Source of the DNA: Legionella sheltonii
GTDB taxonomy: Bacteria; Pseudomonadota; Gammaproteobacteria; Legionellales; Legionellaceae
Length of the DNA: 64,000 nt
Reading direction: 5' to 3'
Assembly: GCF_026191355.1 (NCBI RefSeq)
Contig: NZ_JAPHOQ010000007.1
Coordinates: 171,663 to 235,662 of the forward strand
Shown: positions 1-9,493 of the stretch, in pieces
How positions within the stretch are numbered: position 1 is the stretch's first letter
Layout: each line of letters starts with the position of its first letter
Program-made: the position numbers and the translations under genes
Notes under the pieces: generated by a model
The model's input: only the letters and a program-made list of their open reading frames with translations
Told to the model about the DNA's origin: nothing
The model's database searches: none

Positions 1-1212
1 TTCATTCTTTTGAGACACCGGTTTAAATAGCGTTTCGGAAATAAGGGCATGTGCAGAGTGATCGGGTTGTGTTCCTAGATGACTGATTGGCTCACTCGCT
101 ACGGTGTGCTCTAATCGCTCTGCAATTTTTTCTATTTCAGCCCTATCCTTTTTAACTCTTTTAGCCGAGCTATCACATTCTGATTCGGTCAGAGCCTCTT
201 TCACTCCTAGGTCCTCGTTCTCTTCTTTAGTGGGTTCAGATTTTCTAGTAAAATAATTTACTGTTTTATTTGCAAGAGACTTGAACAAGGGAAAGGTCAG
301 TCGTGCAACCGTATAGGCAATCGCCAAAGAAGCGGTTACCGCAAGTATTCCAAGTCCTGCGGGGGGAGCGATTAAACTGACTATTGCGCCAATTAGTGCT
401 AGTGAAGCAAACGCGACGCCGGCTGATTTATCCCAAACAGCAGTTGTGCGCAACTTTTCTAATTTTTGCTCGCAGCTCACTTGATTGTTTAGTAATTCTT
501 GTAATGAATTAAATTGCTCTTTAATGGTACTTCGTTCACTTTCAATTTTTGATTCGAGGGTCTTATATTCCTCTTTTTTTCCATCTTCCTTCGCTTTTTT
601 GGCATCTGCCTCTAATTGTTCTAAATAATCGATTAAAATCTTGAGCTGATTTTTTTGGACCTCGATTTGTTCTTTTATATTGACCAACTTATCTTCCAGT
701 TCATAACGTTTGTAATAAAGTTTGGTTAGCGTAATGAGACTCAAGCCCAATGCAGCGATTGAGGTAACCAAAGCAATAACAGGAGCTGCTGGAGGAAAAG
801 CCAACGCAGTTATTGTAAGTCCCAAAATTACTGTCGCATACACAAAACGCGCATTACGCGACAATGTAAAAGGTACTTTTTGATTGGTGATATAAGCACC
901 AAAATAAATAATTGGAACCACCACAAAATCAGTGATACTCGTCAGCATTTTAATAATTTGAAAAGCTTCAGCCGCTGCACTTGTAGCATGATTTACAATC
1001 CCTTTTACCTCGGCCAAATGATTAATCGTACTCCCGGCTCCCCCTAGAGAATCAATAAATTTACTCGCGAAGGGAAGCATTCGTAATATCGCTAAAGCAA
1101 TCGATTTTTTGGACGCTTTAATGCCTTTCATCGAGCTTACTTTTTTTCTTAAATGCCCTACCGAATCCGCTTCTAGCTGTTCAAATGTTTCAATATCAGT
1201 CTTAAAAAACAT
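1..1212 (-). CDS. Coiled-coil membrane-associated protein, 3' end outside window (candidate Dot/Icm substrate)
   Basis: Reading down from the ATG at 1212 gives 404 codons with no stop, so the gene runs off the left edge. Residues about 122-167 and 264-309 are two long hydrophobic, Ala/Leu/Ile-rich stretches, each able to form a helical hairpin. Between them (about 168-256) is a charged Lys/Glu-rich region with heptad character, probably a coiled coil. The C-terminal part seen here is acidic and polar. I do not recognise a catalytic domain. Coiled coils combined with membrane hairpins are common in Legionella secreted effectors, and the gene stands alone, divergent from mnmG. The secretion signal would lie in the missing C-terminus, so the effector idea is inference. 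Confidence 0.75.
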   Translation of the reverse strand, partial: MFFKTDIETFEQLEADSVGHLRKKVSSMKGIKASKKSIALAILRMLPFASKFIDSLGGAGSTINHLAEVKGIVNHATSAAAEAFQIIKMLTSITDFVVVPIIYFGAYITNQKVPFTLSRNARFVYATVILGLTITALAFPPAAPVIALVTSIAALGLSLITLTKLYYKRYELEDKLVNIKEQIEVQKNQLKILIDYLEQLEADAKKAKEDGKKEEYKTLESKIESERSTIKEQFNSLQELLNNQVSCEQKLEKLRTTAVWDKSAGVAFASLALIGAIVSLIAPPAGLGILAVTASLAIAYTVARLTFPLFKSLANKTVNYFTRKSEPTKEENEDLGVKEALTESECDSSAKRVKKDRAEIEKIAERLEHTVASEPISHLGTQPDHSAHALISETLFKPVSQKNE

Positions 1213-1296
1213 TGCTTATCCCAATAAAATTTATCCCCATTTACAGTATAACAATTAATTATGATGTAGAGATGAACAGGGAAAGAGTGGGTAGAA

Positions 1297-1312
1297 TTAG
1301 ATCTAGATCTAA
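1297..1312. promoter_or_regulatory. Perfect 16-bp palindrome between divergent genes
   Basis: TTAGATCTAGATCTAA reads identically on both strands. It lies 85 bp from the start of the leftward coiled-coil gene and about 60 bp upstream of the mnmG -35 region. Its position and symmetry suit a dimeric regulator site; no known Legionella operator consensus is recognised. Confidence 0.3.
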
Positions 1313-1370
1313 CCCTCTCAACAGTATTCAGCCACTTTATTGCATTTTTTAGCTAAAAAAGCAGGCCATA

Positions 1371-1400
1371 TTGGGAACAATGAATAAAAAAGTGTATAAT
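1371..1400 (+). promoter_or_regulatory. Putative sigma-70 promoter of mnmG
   Basis: A perfect TATAAT at 1395-1400 is preceded, with an 18-bp spacer, by TTGGGA at 1371-1376 (4 of 6 matches to the -35 consensus). It lies 32 bp upstream of the mnmG start codon. Confidence 0.5.
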
Positions 1401-1432
1401 TCCTCTTTTTGTTTCACAAATATTGAGCAGTC

Positions 1433-3307
1433 ATGAATCTTGAAAAATTATATGATGTTATTGTAGTAGGTGGTGGACATGCGGGCACAGAAGCTGCTCT
1501 GGCTGCTGCACGAATGGGCGCACAAACATTATTACTGACTCATAACATGGATTTGCTCGGTCAAATGTCGTGTAATCCGGCCATAGGTGGTATAGGAAAA
1601 GGACATTTAGTCAAAGAAATTGATGCCTTGGATGGGGCGATGGCCAAAGCAGCGGATAGAGCCGGAATTCAATTTCGAACGCTTAATGCCTCTAAGGGAC
1701 CTGCCGTGCGTGCTACTCGTGCACAAGCCGATCGGGTACTTTATCGACAAGCCATTAGAGAACAACTCCAAACGCAAGAAAATCTGACTCTATTTCAGCA
1801 AGCCGTTGATGATTTATTGATTGAAGGAGGTCGTGTAACCGCTGTGGTTACTCAAATGGGACTTACCTTACGGGCTCGCGCAGTGGTCTTGACTGTTGGT
1901 ACCTTTTTGGGGGGGAAAATACACGTAGGAATGAACCAATATGCTGGTGGTCGAGCAGGTGATCCCCCAGCGATTGCTCTAGCTAAAAGCTTACGTGATC
2001 TGGATTTACCAGTGGGACGTTTAAAAACTGGAACACCGCCACGAATTGATCGTCGCTCCTTAGATTACAGTCAAATGACGGAGCAACCTGGTGATACACC
2101 CACACCTGTTTTTTCCTATCTGGGACATGTCAGTGATCATCCACAACAAGTTCCCTGTCATATTACCCATACAACAGAAGCCACACATGAAATTATTCGT
2201 AATAATCTGCATCAGTCACCTATGTACGCAGGAGTTATTGAAGGCGTAGGACCACGCTATTGTCCCTCTATTGAGGATAAAATTGTTCGTTTTGCGGATA
2301 AATTATCACATCAAATCTTTGTCGAGCCTGAAGGTTTGACCACTGAAGAAATTTACCCCAACGGTATTTCTACAAGCCTTCCCTTTGAAGTTCAAGTACA
2401 GTTTGTGCGTACGATTAAAGGTTTTGAGAACGCCCATATTACTCGTCCAGGATATGCGATTGAGTATGATTACTTTGACCCTCGTGGATTAACTTCATTC
2501 TTGCAGACGAAACCCATTCCCAATTTGTTTTTCGCGGGCCAAATCAATGGAACCACCGGCTACGAAGAAGCTGCCGCACAAGGAATCATTGCAGGCATGA
2601 ATGCTGCCCTACAGGTTCAAGAAAAGGAACTTTGGTGCCCACGACGTGATGAAGCATATATTGGCGTGTTGATTGATGATCTCATCACCTGCGGAACTCA
2701 AGAACCTTATCGAATGTTTACTTCTCGTGCCGAATACCGTCTGCTTTTACGGGAGGACAATGCAGATTTACGCTTAACGGCTAAGGGCAGGGAATTAGGT
2801 TTAGTCGGCGAAACACGCTGGCAACATTTCTCTACTAAAACTGAAGCAATCGAATCGACCCAGGCACTACTGCATAACACTTGGGTGCGTGTAGGACATA
2901 ATGAGCACTTAAAAGATATACTGCTCAATCCCATGCAACATGATAATCGTGCCTCTGAATTTCTTAAACGTCCTGAAATAAATTATCAGCATTTGTTAAT
3001 GCTCGATGATTTAAACTTGCCTGAGTTAACCACTGAGGTGAGCGAGCAAATAGAAATTCAAAACAAATATGCAGGTTATATCGAAAGACAACAGCAAGAT
3101 ATAGAAAAAATGCGTAAACACGAGAATACGAGATTACCTGAGTCGCTGGATTATAGTGCGGTCAGTGGATTATCCAATGAAGTAATCCAAAAACTTACAA
3201 AAATTAAACCTGCTACTATAGCCCAGGCTGGCCGTATTTCTGGCGTCACTCCTGCGGCCTTGTCGCTTCTTTTAGTCCATTTAAAAAAACAGCGAATTGA
3301 GGCATGA
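1433..3307 (+). CDS. mnmG: tRNA uridine 5-carboxymethylaminomethyl modification enzyme MnmG (GidA)
   Basis: MnmG works with MnmE to install the (carboxymethyl)aminomethyl group on the wobble uridine of certain tRNAs, using FAD and a folate donor. The 624-residue product is full length for the family. It has the N-terminal FAD dinucleotide motif [11 protein letters not shown] near residues 12-22, the GGRAGDPPA region, and the family signature [17 protein letters not shown] in the second half. Its stop overlaps the start of rsmG in an ATGA, so the two are translationally coupled, the classic gidA-gidB arrangement. Confidence 0.97.
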   Translation: MNLEKLYDVIVVGGGHAGTEAALAAARMGAQTLLLTHNMDLLGQMSCNPAIGGIGKGHLVKEIDALDGAMAKAADRAGIQFRTLNASKGPAVRATRAQADRVLYRQAIREQLQTQENLTLFQQAVDDLLIEGGRVTAVVTQMGLTLRARAVVLTVGTFLGGKIHVGMNQYAGGRAGDPPAIALAKSLRDLDLPVGRLKTGTPPRIDRRSLDYSQMTEQPGDTPTPVFSYLGHVSDHPQQVPCHITHTTEATHEIIRNNLHQSPMYAGVIEGVGPRYCPSIEDKIVRFADKLSHQIFVEPEGLTTEEIYPNGISTSLPFEVQVQFVRTIKGFENAHITRPGYAIEYDYFDPRGLTSFLQTKPIPNLFFAGQINGTTGYEEAAAQGIIAGMNAALQVQEKELWCPRRDEAYIGVLIDDLITCGTQEPYRMFTSRAEYRLLLREDNADLRLTAKGRELGLVGETRWQHFSTKTEAIESTQALLHNTWVRVGHNEHLKDILLNPMQHDNRASEFLKRPEINYQHLLMLDDLNLPELTTEVSEQIEIQNKYAGYIERQQQDIEKMRKHENTRLPESLDYSAVSGLSNEVIQKLTKIKPATIAQAGRISGVTPAALSLLLVHLKKQRIEA

Positions 3308-3945
3308 AGGAATCAATAGCAAGAATACAACCACAACTTGCAGAGGGTTTGCAGCAATTTAATTTGCAGGCACTGCTCCCCTCTTTATCTGATTATTTAT
3401 TCTTACTTAATAAGTGGAATTTAGCTTATAATCTCACAGCAATTCGTGATCTTGAGTCTATGGTTGGTAAGCATCTATTAGATAGCCTGGCTATTTTACC
3501 TTGGCTTAAAGGAAATCAAATTATTGATGTAGGAACCGGTGCAGGCCTGCCGGGCATCCCACTCGCTTTGGCTAGACCGGATTTTAATTTTGTTTTGCTG
3601 GACTCTAACGGTAAAAAAACGCGCTTCCTGCAGGAAGTAAAACGACAGCTCAATTTAAAAAATGTTGAAATTGTACAATTTAGAGTCGAAAACTACCACC
3701 CAACTCAAGGTTTTGATACAGTAGTAAGTCGAGCTTTTAGTAGCCTTGAACAAATGATTCAGTGGACGCAACATCTTATTGCTCATGAAGGAATCTGGCT
3801 GGCAATGAAAGGGCGTCATCCTGATACAGAATTGAATGAGATAAAGCAAAACTGCACTGTAAAGCATTATACTGTCGCAGGGGTTGAAGGCGAACGCTGT
3901 TGCGTCATTATTGAAAATTTACCTAAGAATAGTGGGGTCAACTAG
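3304..3945 (+). CDS. rsmG: 16S rRNA (guanine-N7)-methyltransferase RsmG (GidB)
   Basis: RsmG methylates N7 of G527 in 16S rRNA using SAM. The 213-residue protein carries the SAM-binding motif [14 protein letters not shown] (about residues 76-89) and the family motif NLTAIRD in the N-terminal part. It overlaps mnmG by four bases. In many bacteria this gene pair is followed by parA-parB, as here. The next gene is separated by a large hairpin element, so parAB probably has its own promoter. Confidence 0.96.
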   Translation: MKESIARIQPQLAEGLQQFNLQALLPSLSDYLFLLNKWNLAYNLTAIRDLESMVGKHLLDSLAILPWLKGNQIIDVGTGAGLPGIPLALARPDFNFVLLDSNGKKTRFLQEVKRQLNLKNVEIVQFRVENYHPTQGFDTVVSRAFSSLEQMIQWTQHLIAHEGIWLAMKGRHPDTELNEIKQNCTVKHYTVAGVEGERCCVIIENLPKNSGVN

Positions 3946-3958
3946 GACTTAGATTTCG

Positions 3959-4062
3959 CTATCTTGAGCTCAAATGGCCTAATTTTCGAGCACCGAAACG
4001 CTACATACACGAAGTATGTGAGTATCGGAGCACAGAAAATTAGGCCATTTGGGCCAAGATAG
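3959..4062. repeat. Large imperfect palindrome (about 104 bp) between rsmG and parA
   Basis: The left arm begins CTATCTTGAGCTCAAATGG at 3959. The right arm ends CCATTTGGGCCAAGATAG at 4062. The arms share AATGGCCTAATTTTC with its complement and remain largely complementary into a short centre near ACATACACGAAGTATGT. As RNA this would fold into one long hairpin. No T-run follows, so it is a weak candidate for a simple terminator; it resembles a dispersed palindromic element. Confidence 0.7.
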
Positions 4063-4115
4063 TAGAAAGGTAAGCTCTAGTTCACTGCTTTTCTGGTTTA
4101 ACCAAGGAATAAATC

Positions 4116-4886
4116 ATGGCAAAAGTTATAGCCATTGCCAACCAAAAAGGTGGGGTAGGCAAAACCACTACAGCGATTAATCTAGCTGCCTCTTTAGCAG
4201 CCAATCGACAGCACGTTTTACTTATTGATTTGGATCCACAAGGTAACGCAACCATGGGTAGTGGCGTGGATAAAAGTCAATTGGTACATACCACTAATGA
4301 TGTCTTATTACATGATTGTCTTGCCGAGCAGGCATGTCTTGCCACCACATGTGGTTATGATTTACTCCCCGGAAATGATGATTTAACCGTAGCTGAAGTC
4401 AGTCTGATGGAACGTAATCATCGTGAAACGTTCTTATATAAGGCATTACAGCCCATTCAAAATAATTATGACTTTGTCTTGATCGATTGCCCACCCGCGT
4501 TGAATACTTTGACCATCAATGCATTTGTAGCGGCAGACTCAGTGCTTATTCCGATGCAATGCGAATACTACGCACTTGAAGGTTTAGCTGCATTGCTATC
4601 GACTATCGAGCAGGTTAGAGCTTCAGTAAATCCTCGTTTGCACCTTGAGGGTGTGTTACGGACCATGTACGATGCGCGTAATCGATTGTGTTCCGAGGTA
4701 TCCAAACAACTTATAGAACACTTTCCAACTAAGGTCTACAGAACCGTAGTACCACGTAATGTCAGACTTGCTGAAGCACCAAGCCACGGGTTGCCTGCCT
4801 TGCAATATGATAAAACATCACCCGGCGCAGCAGCCTATATGGTTCTTGCTTCCGAGTTAATTAATAAACAGACTGTAGTAGGATAA
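4116..4886 (+). CDS. parA: Chromosome-partitioning ATPase ParA (Soj family)
   Basis: ParA is the Walker-type ATPase that binds nucleoid DNA and moves ParB-parS complexes for chromosome segregation. The 256-residue protein starts with the deviant Walker A box KGGVGKTT (about residues 10-17). It also has LLIDLDPQGNAT and the Walker B region LIDCPPALN (about 122-130). Length and lack of an N-terminal extension fit the chromosomal (Soj) type. Start AAGGAATAAATCATGG has a good ribosome site. parB follows after 12 bases. Confidence 0.96.
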   Translation: MAKVIAIANQKGGVGKTTTAINLAASLAANRQHVLLIDLDPQGNATMGSGVDKSQLVHTTNDVLLHDCLAEQACLATTCGYDLLPGNDDLTVAEVSLMERNHRETFLYKALQPIQNNYDFVLIDCPPALNTLTINAFVAADSVLIPMQCEYYALEGLAALLSTIEQVRASVNPRLHLEGVLRTMYDARNRLCSEVSKQLIEHFPTKVYRTVVPRNVRLAEAPSHGLPALQYDKTSPGAAAYMVLASELINKQTVVG

Positions 4887-4898
4887 ATGGGGTAATTT

Positions 4899-5771
4899 AT
4901 GACAGTAAAACGTAGTAGTTTAGGACGTAATTTATCCGCTTTACTAAGCCAATCAAATGGTATTCTTTTAAATGAGAAGCCCCCAGTTGAAAGCCTAAAG
5001 CTTTCTATAGATTGTTTGCAACCAGGAAAATATCAACCGCGTGGTGAAATGGAAGAGGCACCCCTAATGGAACTTGCCCAATCCATTAAAAAGCAAGGTT
5101 TGCTGCAACCGCTATTAGTTCGTGAATTGAGTAGCGGGCGTTATGAAATAATCGCCGGTGAGCGTCGCTGGCGAGCCAGTCAATTAGCAGGACTTACCGA
5201 AGTTCCAGTGATTTTAAAACAAGTTGATGATGAAACAGCTATGGCCATGGCCTTAGTTGAAAATTTGCAGCGCGAAGATCTCAATGCCATGGATCAAGCA
5301 CGTGCGATGCATCGATTGACGAACGAGTTTTCTTTAACACATCAACAGGTTGCGGATCTCTTGTGTAAATCCAGGACTGCAGTCAGTAATTACCTGCGAT
5401 TATTGGCCCTATCAACTGGCGTTAAAAAACTTTTAGAGCATGGTGATCTCGATATGGGGCATGCGCGTGCCTTATTAATGTTAGATGAAGAGCAGCAAAA
5501 TCAAGTAGCACAATTGATTGTCGCTAAAAATTTATCGGTACGTGAAACCGAAAAGTTGGTTGAGCGCATTAAATCGGGAAAAATCAAGGAACAGCAACCT
5601 GAGCTAGGCCATTCCCTGTACCAAGAGCAGTTAAACAATCTGTCACAACATTTGCAAACGTCAATTAAACTAAAACCTGGAAAAGCAGGCAAAGGCTCAT
5701 TAGTTATTCACTATGACAATGAACATTTTTTACAAATGATAATTGATCAATTGGGTCGTACGCATCAATGA
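4899..5771 (+). CDS. parB: Chromosome-partitioning protein ParB (Spo0J family)
   Basis: ParB binds parS, spreads along DNA as a CTP-dependent clamp and is moved by ParA. The 290-residue protein has the ParB N-terminal domain with PGKYQPRG and the CTP-pocket motif GERRWRA (about residues 88-94). LVENLQREDLN follows, then the HTH that reads LTHQQVADLLCKSRTAVSNYLRL and a C-terminal dimerisation region. It forms an operon with parA. No canonical parS site was found in the surrounding sequence. Confidence 0.96.
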   Translation: MTVKRSSLGRNLSALLSQSNGILLNEKPPVESLKLSIDCLQPGKYQPRGEMEEAPLMELAQSIKKQGLLQPLLVRELSSGRYEIIAGERRWRASQLAGLTEVPVILKQVDDETAMAMALVENLQREDLNAMDQARAMHRLTNEFSLTHQQVADLLCKSRTAVSNYLRLLALSTGVKKLLEHGDLDMGHARALLMLDEEQQNQVAQLIVAKNLSVRETEKLVERIKSGKIKEQQPELGHSLYQEQLNNLSQHLQTSIKLKPGKAGKGSLVIHYDNEHFLQMIIDQLGRTHQ

Positions 5772-5792
5772 CTTTGTTCCTCCAATCAATCG

Positions 5793-5817
5793 AATAACCT
5801 AGCGCTCCTAGGTTATT
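5793..5817 (+). terminator. Perfect 10-bp stem-loop after parB
   Basis: AATAACCTAG-CGCTC-CTAGGTTATT forms a perfect 10-bp stem with a 5-base loop, 21 bases after the parB stop. No strong T-run follows, so it may be a weak or factor-assisted terminator or an mRNA 3'-end stabiliser. Confidence 0.45.
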
Positions 5818-6024
5818 GCAAACCTTAATAGCTGTAATAGCCGGATTCCCCTGACAAGTAGGACTGGTTACATCCACCTAAAGTACTCATTCATAGACCA
5901 TCATAAGCATCCAATCAAAAAAAGCTCTCGCTAGTTTCGATTTTATACATTCAATTTATAAAAAAGGGCTTTATATTAAGCTACACTTATAGATATAAGC
6001 TGGTTATATTGCGAGGAGTCTGCA

Positions 6025-6297
6025 ATGTTAATACAGCCAGTTCAACCTGTTTATGTTCTAATGAAAATTGGCGAAGATGAATTTGTAGGCCAGCTACTGA
6101 GTTTATCTGAAGACAAATTAGAACTGAAATGCGATGAGTATATTGAAAAAGATATTGAGATTTCTTTTTTTGCAAAGCACTTTCGTGGACAAGCAATTAT
6201 TGAAGAAATTAAATTCGCTCACTCATTTTTTACCTATCAATTAACGATACAAGAAATTCAATTCCAGCCCGGTTTGTTAATTAATACTCGTTTATGA
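6025..6297 (+). CDS. Small conserved-looking cytoplasmic protein of unknown function
   Basis: This 90-residue protein has no signal peptide or membrane segment. It alternates short charged and hydrophobic stretches that suggest a small beta-rich domain (GEDEFVGQLLSLSEDKLELK near the N-terminus). That pattern is loosely reminiscent of PilZ-like or Sm-like barrels, but the c-di-GMP RxxxR motif is not obvious, so no function is assigned. A clear ribosome site (GCGAGGAG) precedes the ATG by 8 bases. It converges on coxC. Confidence 0.7.
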   Translation: MLIQPVQPVYVLMKIGEDEFVGQLLSLSEDKLELKCDEYIEKDIEISFFAKHFRGQAIIEEIKFAHSFFTYQLTIQEIQFQPGLLINTRL

Positions 6298-6317
6298 ATG
6301 AAATTTTCTAAATTTGA

Positions 6318-6345
6318 CGTAAGCTGGGCCTTGGCCCAACTTACG
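6318..6345. terminator. Bidirectional stem-loop between the small ORF and coxC
   Basis: CGTAAGCTGGGCC-TT-GGCCCAACTTACG pairs over 13 positions with one mismatch. It sits between convergent genes ending at 6297 (+) and 6352 (-). On the minus strand an A/T-rich tract follows (TCAAATTTAGAAAATTT). The same GTTGGGCC/GGCCCAAC core recurs near 45498-45525 and 60891-60959. Confidence 0.55.
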
Positions 6346-6351
6346 GTCTAT

Positions 6352-7221
6352 TTATAACCAATAAACAAAAACAAACAAGAACAACCAGACCACGTCTACA
6401 AAGTGCCAATACCAAGCAACACCTTCGAATCCAAAGTGACGCTCTGGTGTAAAATGCCCCAACTTACAACGAACCGCGATCACTATCAGCATAATAGTAC
6501 CTAAGGTTACGTGCAGACCGTGAAATCCTGTGAGCATAAAAAAGGTCGTTCCGTAAATACCTGCAGAAAGCGTTAAATTCATCTTGGTATATGCTTCATG
6601 ATACTCATAGCCTTGCAATACCAAAAACAAAATACCTAAGGCAATTGTTAAAACCATTCCAATAAGTACTTGCTTGTGCTTTTCTAATTTTAAGGCCCAA
6701 TGTGCCCAAGTGATAGTAACCCCTGAGGTTAATAAAATAAGCGTGTTTACAGCGGCTAATCCCCAGGCTCCCATTCCTTCCTCAGCACCCGCAAAAACTT
6801 TATTATTGGGGTTATCTAATAGAGGCCAAGTGGAATTAAAATCAGGCCATAAGGTAAAATGAGTGATCGGATGTACATCGCCCCCTAAAAGTGGAACAAC
6901 CCAAAATCGGGTATAAAACAAGGCGCCAAAAAAGGCTCCGAAGAAACACACTTCAGAAAAAATAAACCAGCACATGCCCCAACGAAATGAGCGATCAACC
7001 TGTTGATCATAGACGCCTTTTGAGTTCTCATAGATTACTTGGCCAAACCAACCAAATAGCATAAAAATCATAATTCCCATGCCAATACTGAATATGTAAG
7101 GGCCATACCAATCGTGATGAAGCCAAGATGCCGCACCTACAAGCAGAGTAGTCAGCCCACATGATGCAACCAAAGGCCAATGGCTTGGCTTAGGGACATA
7201 ATAAGTACCATGTGCTCCCAT
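6352..7221 (-). CDS. coxC: Cytochrome c oxidase subunit III
   Basis: Subunit III of the aa3-type haem-copper oxidase, a seven-helix inner-membrane protein that stabilises the catalytic subunits. The ATG at 7221 is chosen over one 72 bases upstream. It has GGAG about 11 bases before it and gives MGAHGTYYVPKPSHWPL, the usual subunit III N-terminus, for 289 residues. Family features are WFGQVIYE, SEVCFFGAFFGALFY and the C-terminal GFHGLHVTLG and WYWHFVDVVWLFLF. It is the last gene of the cox cluster. Confidence 0.95.
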   Translation of the reverse strand: MGAHGTYYVPKPSHWPLVASCGLTTLLVGAASWLHHDWYGPYIFSIGMGIMIFMLFGWFGQVIYENSKGVYDQQVDRSFRWGMCWFIFSEVCFFGAFFGALFYTRFWVVPLLGGDVHPITHFTLWPDFNSTWPLLDNPNNKVFAGAEEGMGAWGLAAVNTLILLTSGVTITWAHWALKLEKHKQVLIGMVLTIALGILFLVLQGYEYHEAYTKMNLTLSAGIYGTTFFMLTGFHGLHVTLGTIMLIVIAVRCKLGHFTPERHFGFEGVAWYWHFVDVVWLFLFVFVYWL

Positions 7222-7327
7222 TATATTTTTATCTCCTGTATCAATAATCTGTTCTAAATACGCTCTCAATAGATGGGCGTGATTAAATCGCATGAACTGT
7301 GTCAGACCTCACACATCCCAAAGTGCA

Positions 7328-7864
7328 TTAAGCCTTATCGGTTACATCGAATAAAGTATAAGACAATGTAACAGTATTCACTTTTTCGGGTAAATCAGCA
7401 TCCAAATGAAATAGTAAAGGCATATCCATAGCCTCATGTCCATTTAACGTTTGCCGAGTAAAGCAAAAACATTCTGTTTTTTTCAGATATTTCGCAGCAA
7501 TGCCAGGGGTAACGCTCGGTATCGCTTGAACGGTCATCTGATGGTCCGTTTTATTTTCTGCATAAAAGGCAAGTTTGGCTATTTCGCCAGGATGTACCTT
7601 AATCTTGCGAGTTTTGGGATAAAATGCCCAAGGGACACCACTATTGTTGGTAGCGACAAACTCAACCGTTATTTCTCTTTTTTTATCAATTTTAGCTTTA
7701 GTTATATCATAAGCGACTGCCTCGGGATTTGTTTTACCATTAATACCCAGTGACTTACACAAACTGTTGTAAATGGGTACCAATGCAAAGCCAAAGGCAA
7801 ACATACCTAGCACAAGGCCGGATAAAATTATAATTAACTTTTGATGGCCTTTTTGTTTTTTCAT
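7328..7864 (-). CDS. ctaG: Cytochrome c oxidase assembly protein CtaG/Cox11
   Basis: Cox11 is a membrane-anchored periplasmic copper chaperone that delivers copper to the CuB site of subunit I. The 178-residue protein has one N-terminal transmembrane helix (about residues 10-30). It ends with the copper-binding motif ECFCF, followed by a beta-rich domain. It lies 9 bases after coxA and before coxC, the standard location. Full length for the family. Confidence 0.94.
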   Translation of the reverse strand: MKKQKGHQKLIIILSGLVLGMFAFGFALVPIYNSLCKSLGINGKTNPEAVAYDITKAKIDKKREITVEFVATNNSGVPWAFYPKTRKIKVHPGEIAKLAFYAENKTDHQMTVQAIPSVTPGIAAKYLKKTECFCFTRQTLNGHEAMDMPLLFHLDADLPEKVNTVTLSYTLFDVTDKA

Positions 7865-7873
7865 ACAGCGAAC

Positions 7874-9493
7874 CTATAAATCCAACTTCGGTGGAGTTGT
7901 AAACGTGTGATACGGGGGTGGAGAAGGCAAGGTCCACTCTAAACCATATGCACCCTCCCACGCTCTGCCAGCTGCAATGTCTTTTTTAGTACCTTTCTTT
8001 CTCACAGTAGCAATCACATTATATAAAAAGAGCAGTTGGGTAAAACCAAAGATAAATGCTCCAATCGAAGAGATCATATTAAAATTGGTGAACTGTAACG
8101 CATAGTCGGGGATCCTTCGTGGCATACCAGCCAGTCCTAAGAAGTGCATGGGGAAAAATGCTACATTCACTGAAATAACAGATAGCCAGAAATGCCATTT
8201 ACCTATGCATTCGTTGTACATGTGGCCAGTCCATTTGGGCAACCAATAGTAAGTAGCAGAAAATAAGGCAAAAATTACACCAGGAACCAGGACATAATGG
8301 AAATGTGCTACCACGAAATAACTATCTTGATACTGGAAGTCTGCAGGTACCAATGCCAACATCAGACCAGTAAATCCGCCTATAGTAAATAAAAAGACGA
8401 ACGCTAACGCAAACAACATTGGGGTTTCAAAGGTCATAGAGCCTCTGAACATCGTGCTGACCCAGTTAAATACTTTAATCCCTGTGGGTACCGCAATAAG
8501 CATCGTGGTGTACATGAAGAATAATTCCGCACCCAAGGGTATCCCGGATGTGAACATATGGTGCGCCCAAACAATAAATGACAAGATAGCAATACTGACA
8601 GTCGCATACACCATAAAATAATAGCCGAACAATGGCTTACGGCTAAAAGTAGGAATCACTTCGGATATAACCCCAAAAGCGGGTAATACAAGAACATATA
8701 CTTCGGGATGTCCAAAAAACCAAAATACGTGTTGGAACAGTATGGGATCACCACCACCTGCTGCATTAAAGAAGCTGGTACCAAAATGACGGTCCGCTAA
8801 CATCATCGTTACCGCGCCAGCCAAAACAGGCATAATTGCAATCAATAAAAAGGCAGTGATTAACCAAGTCCATACGAACATCGGCATTTTCATCAAAGTC
8901 ATGCCTGGTGCCCGTAAATTGAGTATGGTCGCAATAATATTTATGGAACCCATAATGGATGAAATACCCATCATATGGATTGAAAAAATCATAAAATCGG
9001 TACTTGGTGGGGCGTATTTGGTAGATAGAGGTGCATACATCGTCCACCCAAAGTTAGGACCGCCTCCAGCATGAAACGTTGTGGACAGCAATAAGGTAAA
9101 CGCAAAAGGTAAAATCCAGAAACTCCAGTTATTTAAACGGGGCAAAGCCATATCTGGAGCACCGATCATCATTGGGATTTGCCAGTTCGCCATTCCAGTA
9201 AAGGCGGGCATGACCACCCCAAATAACATGATTAACCCATGAAGTGTTGTCATTTGGTTAAAGAAATTAGGGTCAACAAAGCGATGGCCTGGCTGGAATA
9301 ATTCTGCACGAATAAGCAACGCCATGCCGCCAGCTATAAAGAAGCTTATCATTGCAAGCCATAAGTACAGCGTACCAATGTCTTTGTGGTTTGTAGTAAA
9401 CAACCAGCGTTTTATAAATCCTAAGACGCCCTTGCCTTGTTCAGGACCATGATCGTCATGTTTTTCATCGTGTGCTAATGTATAACTACTCAT
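7874..9493 (-). CDS. coxA: Cytochrome c oxidase subunit I (catalytic)
   Basis: Subunit I reduces O2 at a haem a3-CuB centre and pumps protons. The 539-residue, roughly 12-helix protein has FFGHPEVYVLVLPAFG with the CuB histidine, the proton-channel glutamate and the crosslinked tyrosine. It also has WAHHMFTSG with the paired CuB histidines and FHYVLVPG near the haem ligands. These mark it as an A-type (aa3) oxidase. It overlaps coxB by four bases (ATGA). Confidence 0.97.
   Translation of the reverse strand: MSSYTLAHDEKHDDHGPEQGKGVLGFIKRWLFTTNHKDIGTLYLWLAMISFFIAGGMALLIRAELFQPGHRFVDPNFFNQMTTLHGLIMLFGVVMPAFTGMANWQIPMMIGAPDMALPRLNNWSFWILPFAFTLLLSTTFHAGGGPNFGWTMYAPLSTKYAPPSTDFMIFSIHMMGISSIMGSINIIATILNLRAPGMTLMKMPMFVWTWLITAFLLIAIMPVLAGAVTMMLADRHFGTSFFNAAGGGDPILFQHVFWFFGHPEVYVLVLPAFGVISEVIPTFSRKPLFGYYFMVYATVSIAILSFIVWAHHMFTSGIPLGAELFFMYTTMLIAVPTGIKVFNWVSTMFRGSMTFETPMLFALAFVFLFTIGGFTGLMLALVPADFQYQDSYFVVAHFHYVLVPGVIFALFSATYYWLPKWTGHMYNECIGKWHFWLSVISVNVAFFPMHFLGLAGMPRRIPDYALQFTNFNMISSIGAFIFGFTQLLFLYNVIATVRKKGTKKDIAAGRAWEGAYGLEWTLPSPPPYHTFTTPPKLDL

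Noticed and set aside
392..487. Haem motif or enzymatic site in short CxxC pairs of the tetrahaem cytochrome (residues 392-395 and 487-490)
   Set aside because: They lack the following His and match the extra cysteine pair of cytochrome c5 domains. The coordinates given are residue numbers of the protein encoded at 10804-12351.
5536..5552. parS-like half site (CGTGAAACC) inside parB; another near 4420-4432
   Set aside because: Only half of the TGTTTCACGTGAAACA palindrome is matched; both occur in coding sequence and are likely chance.
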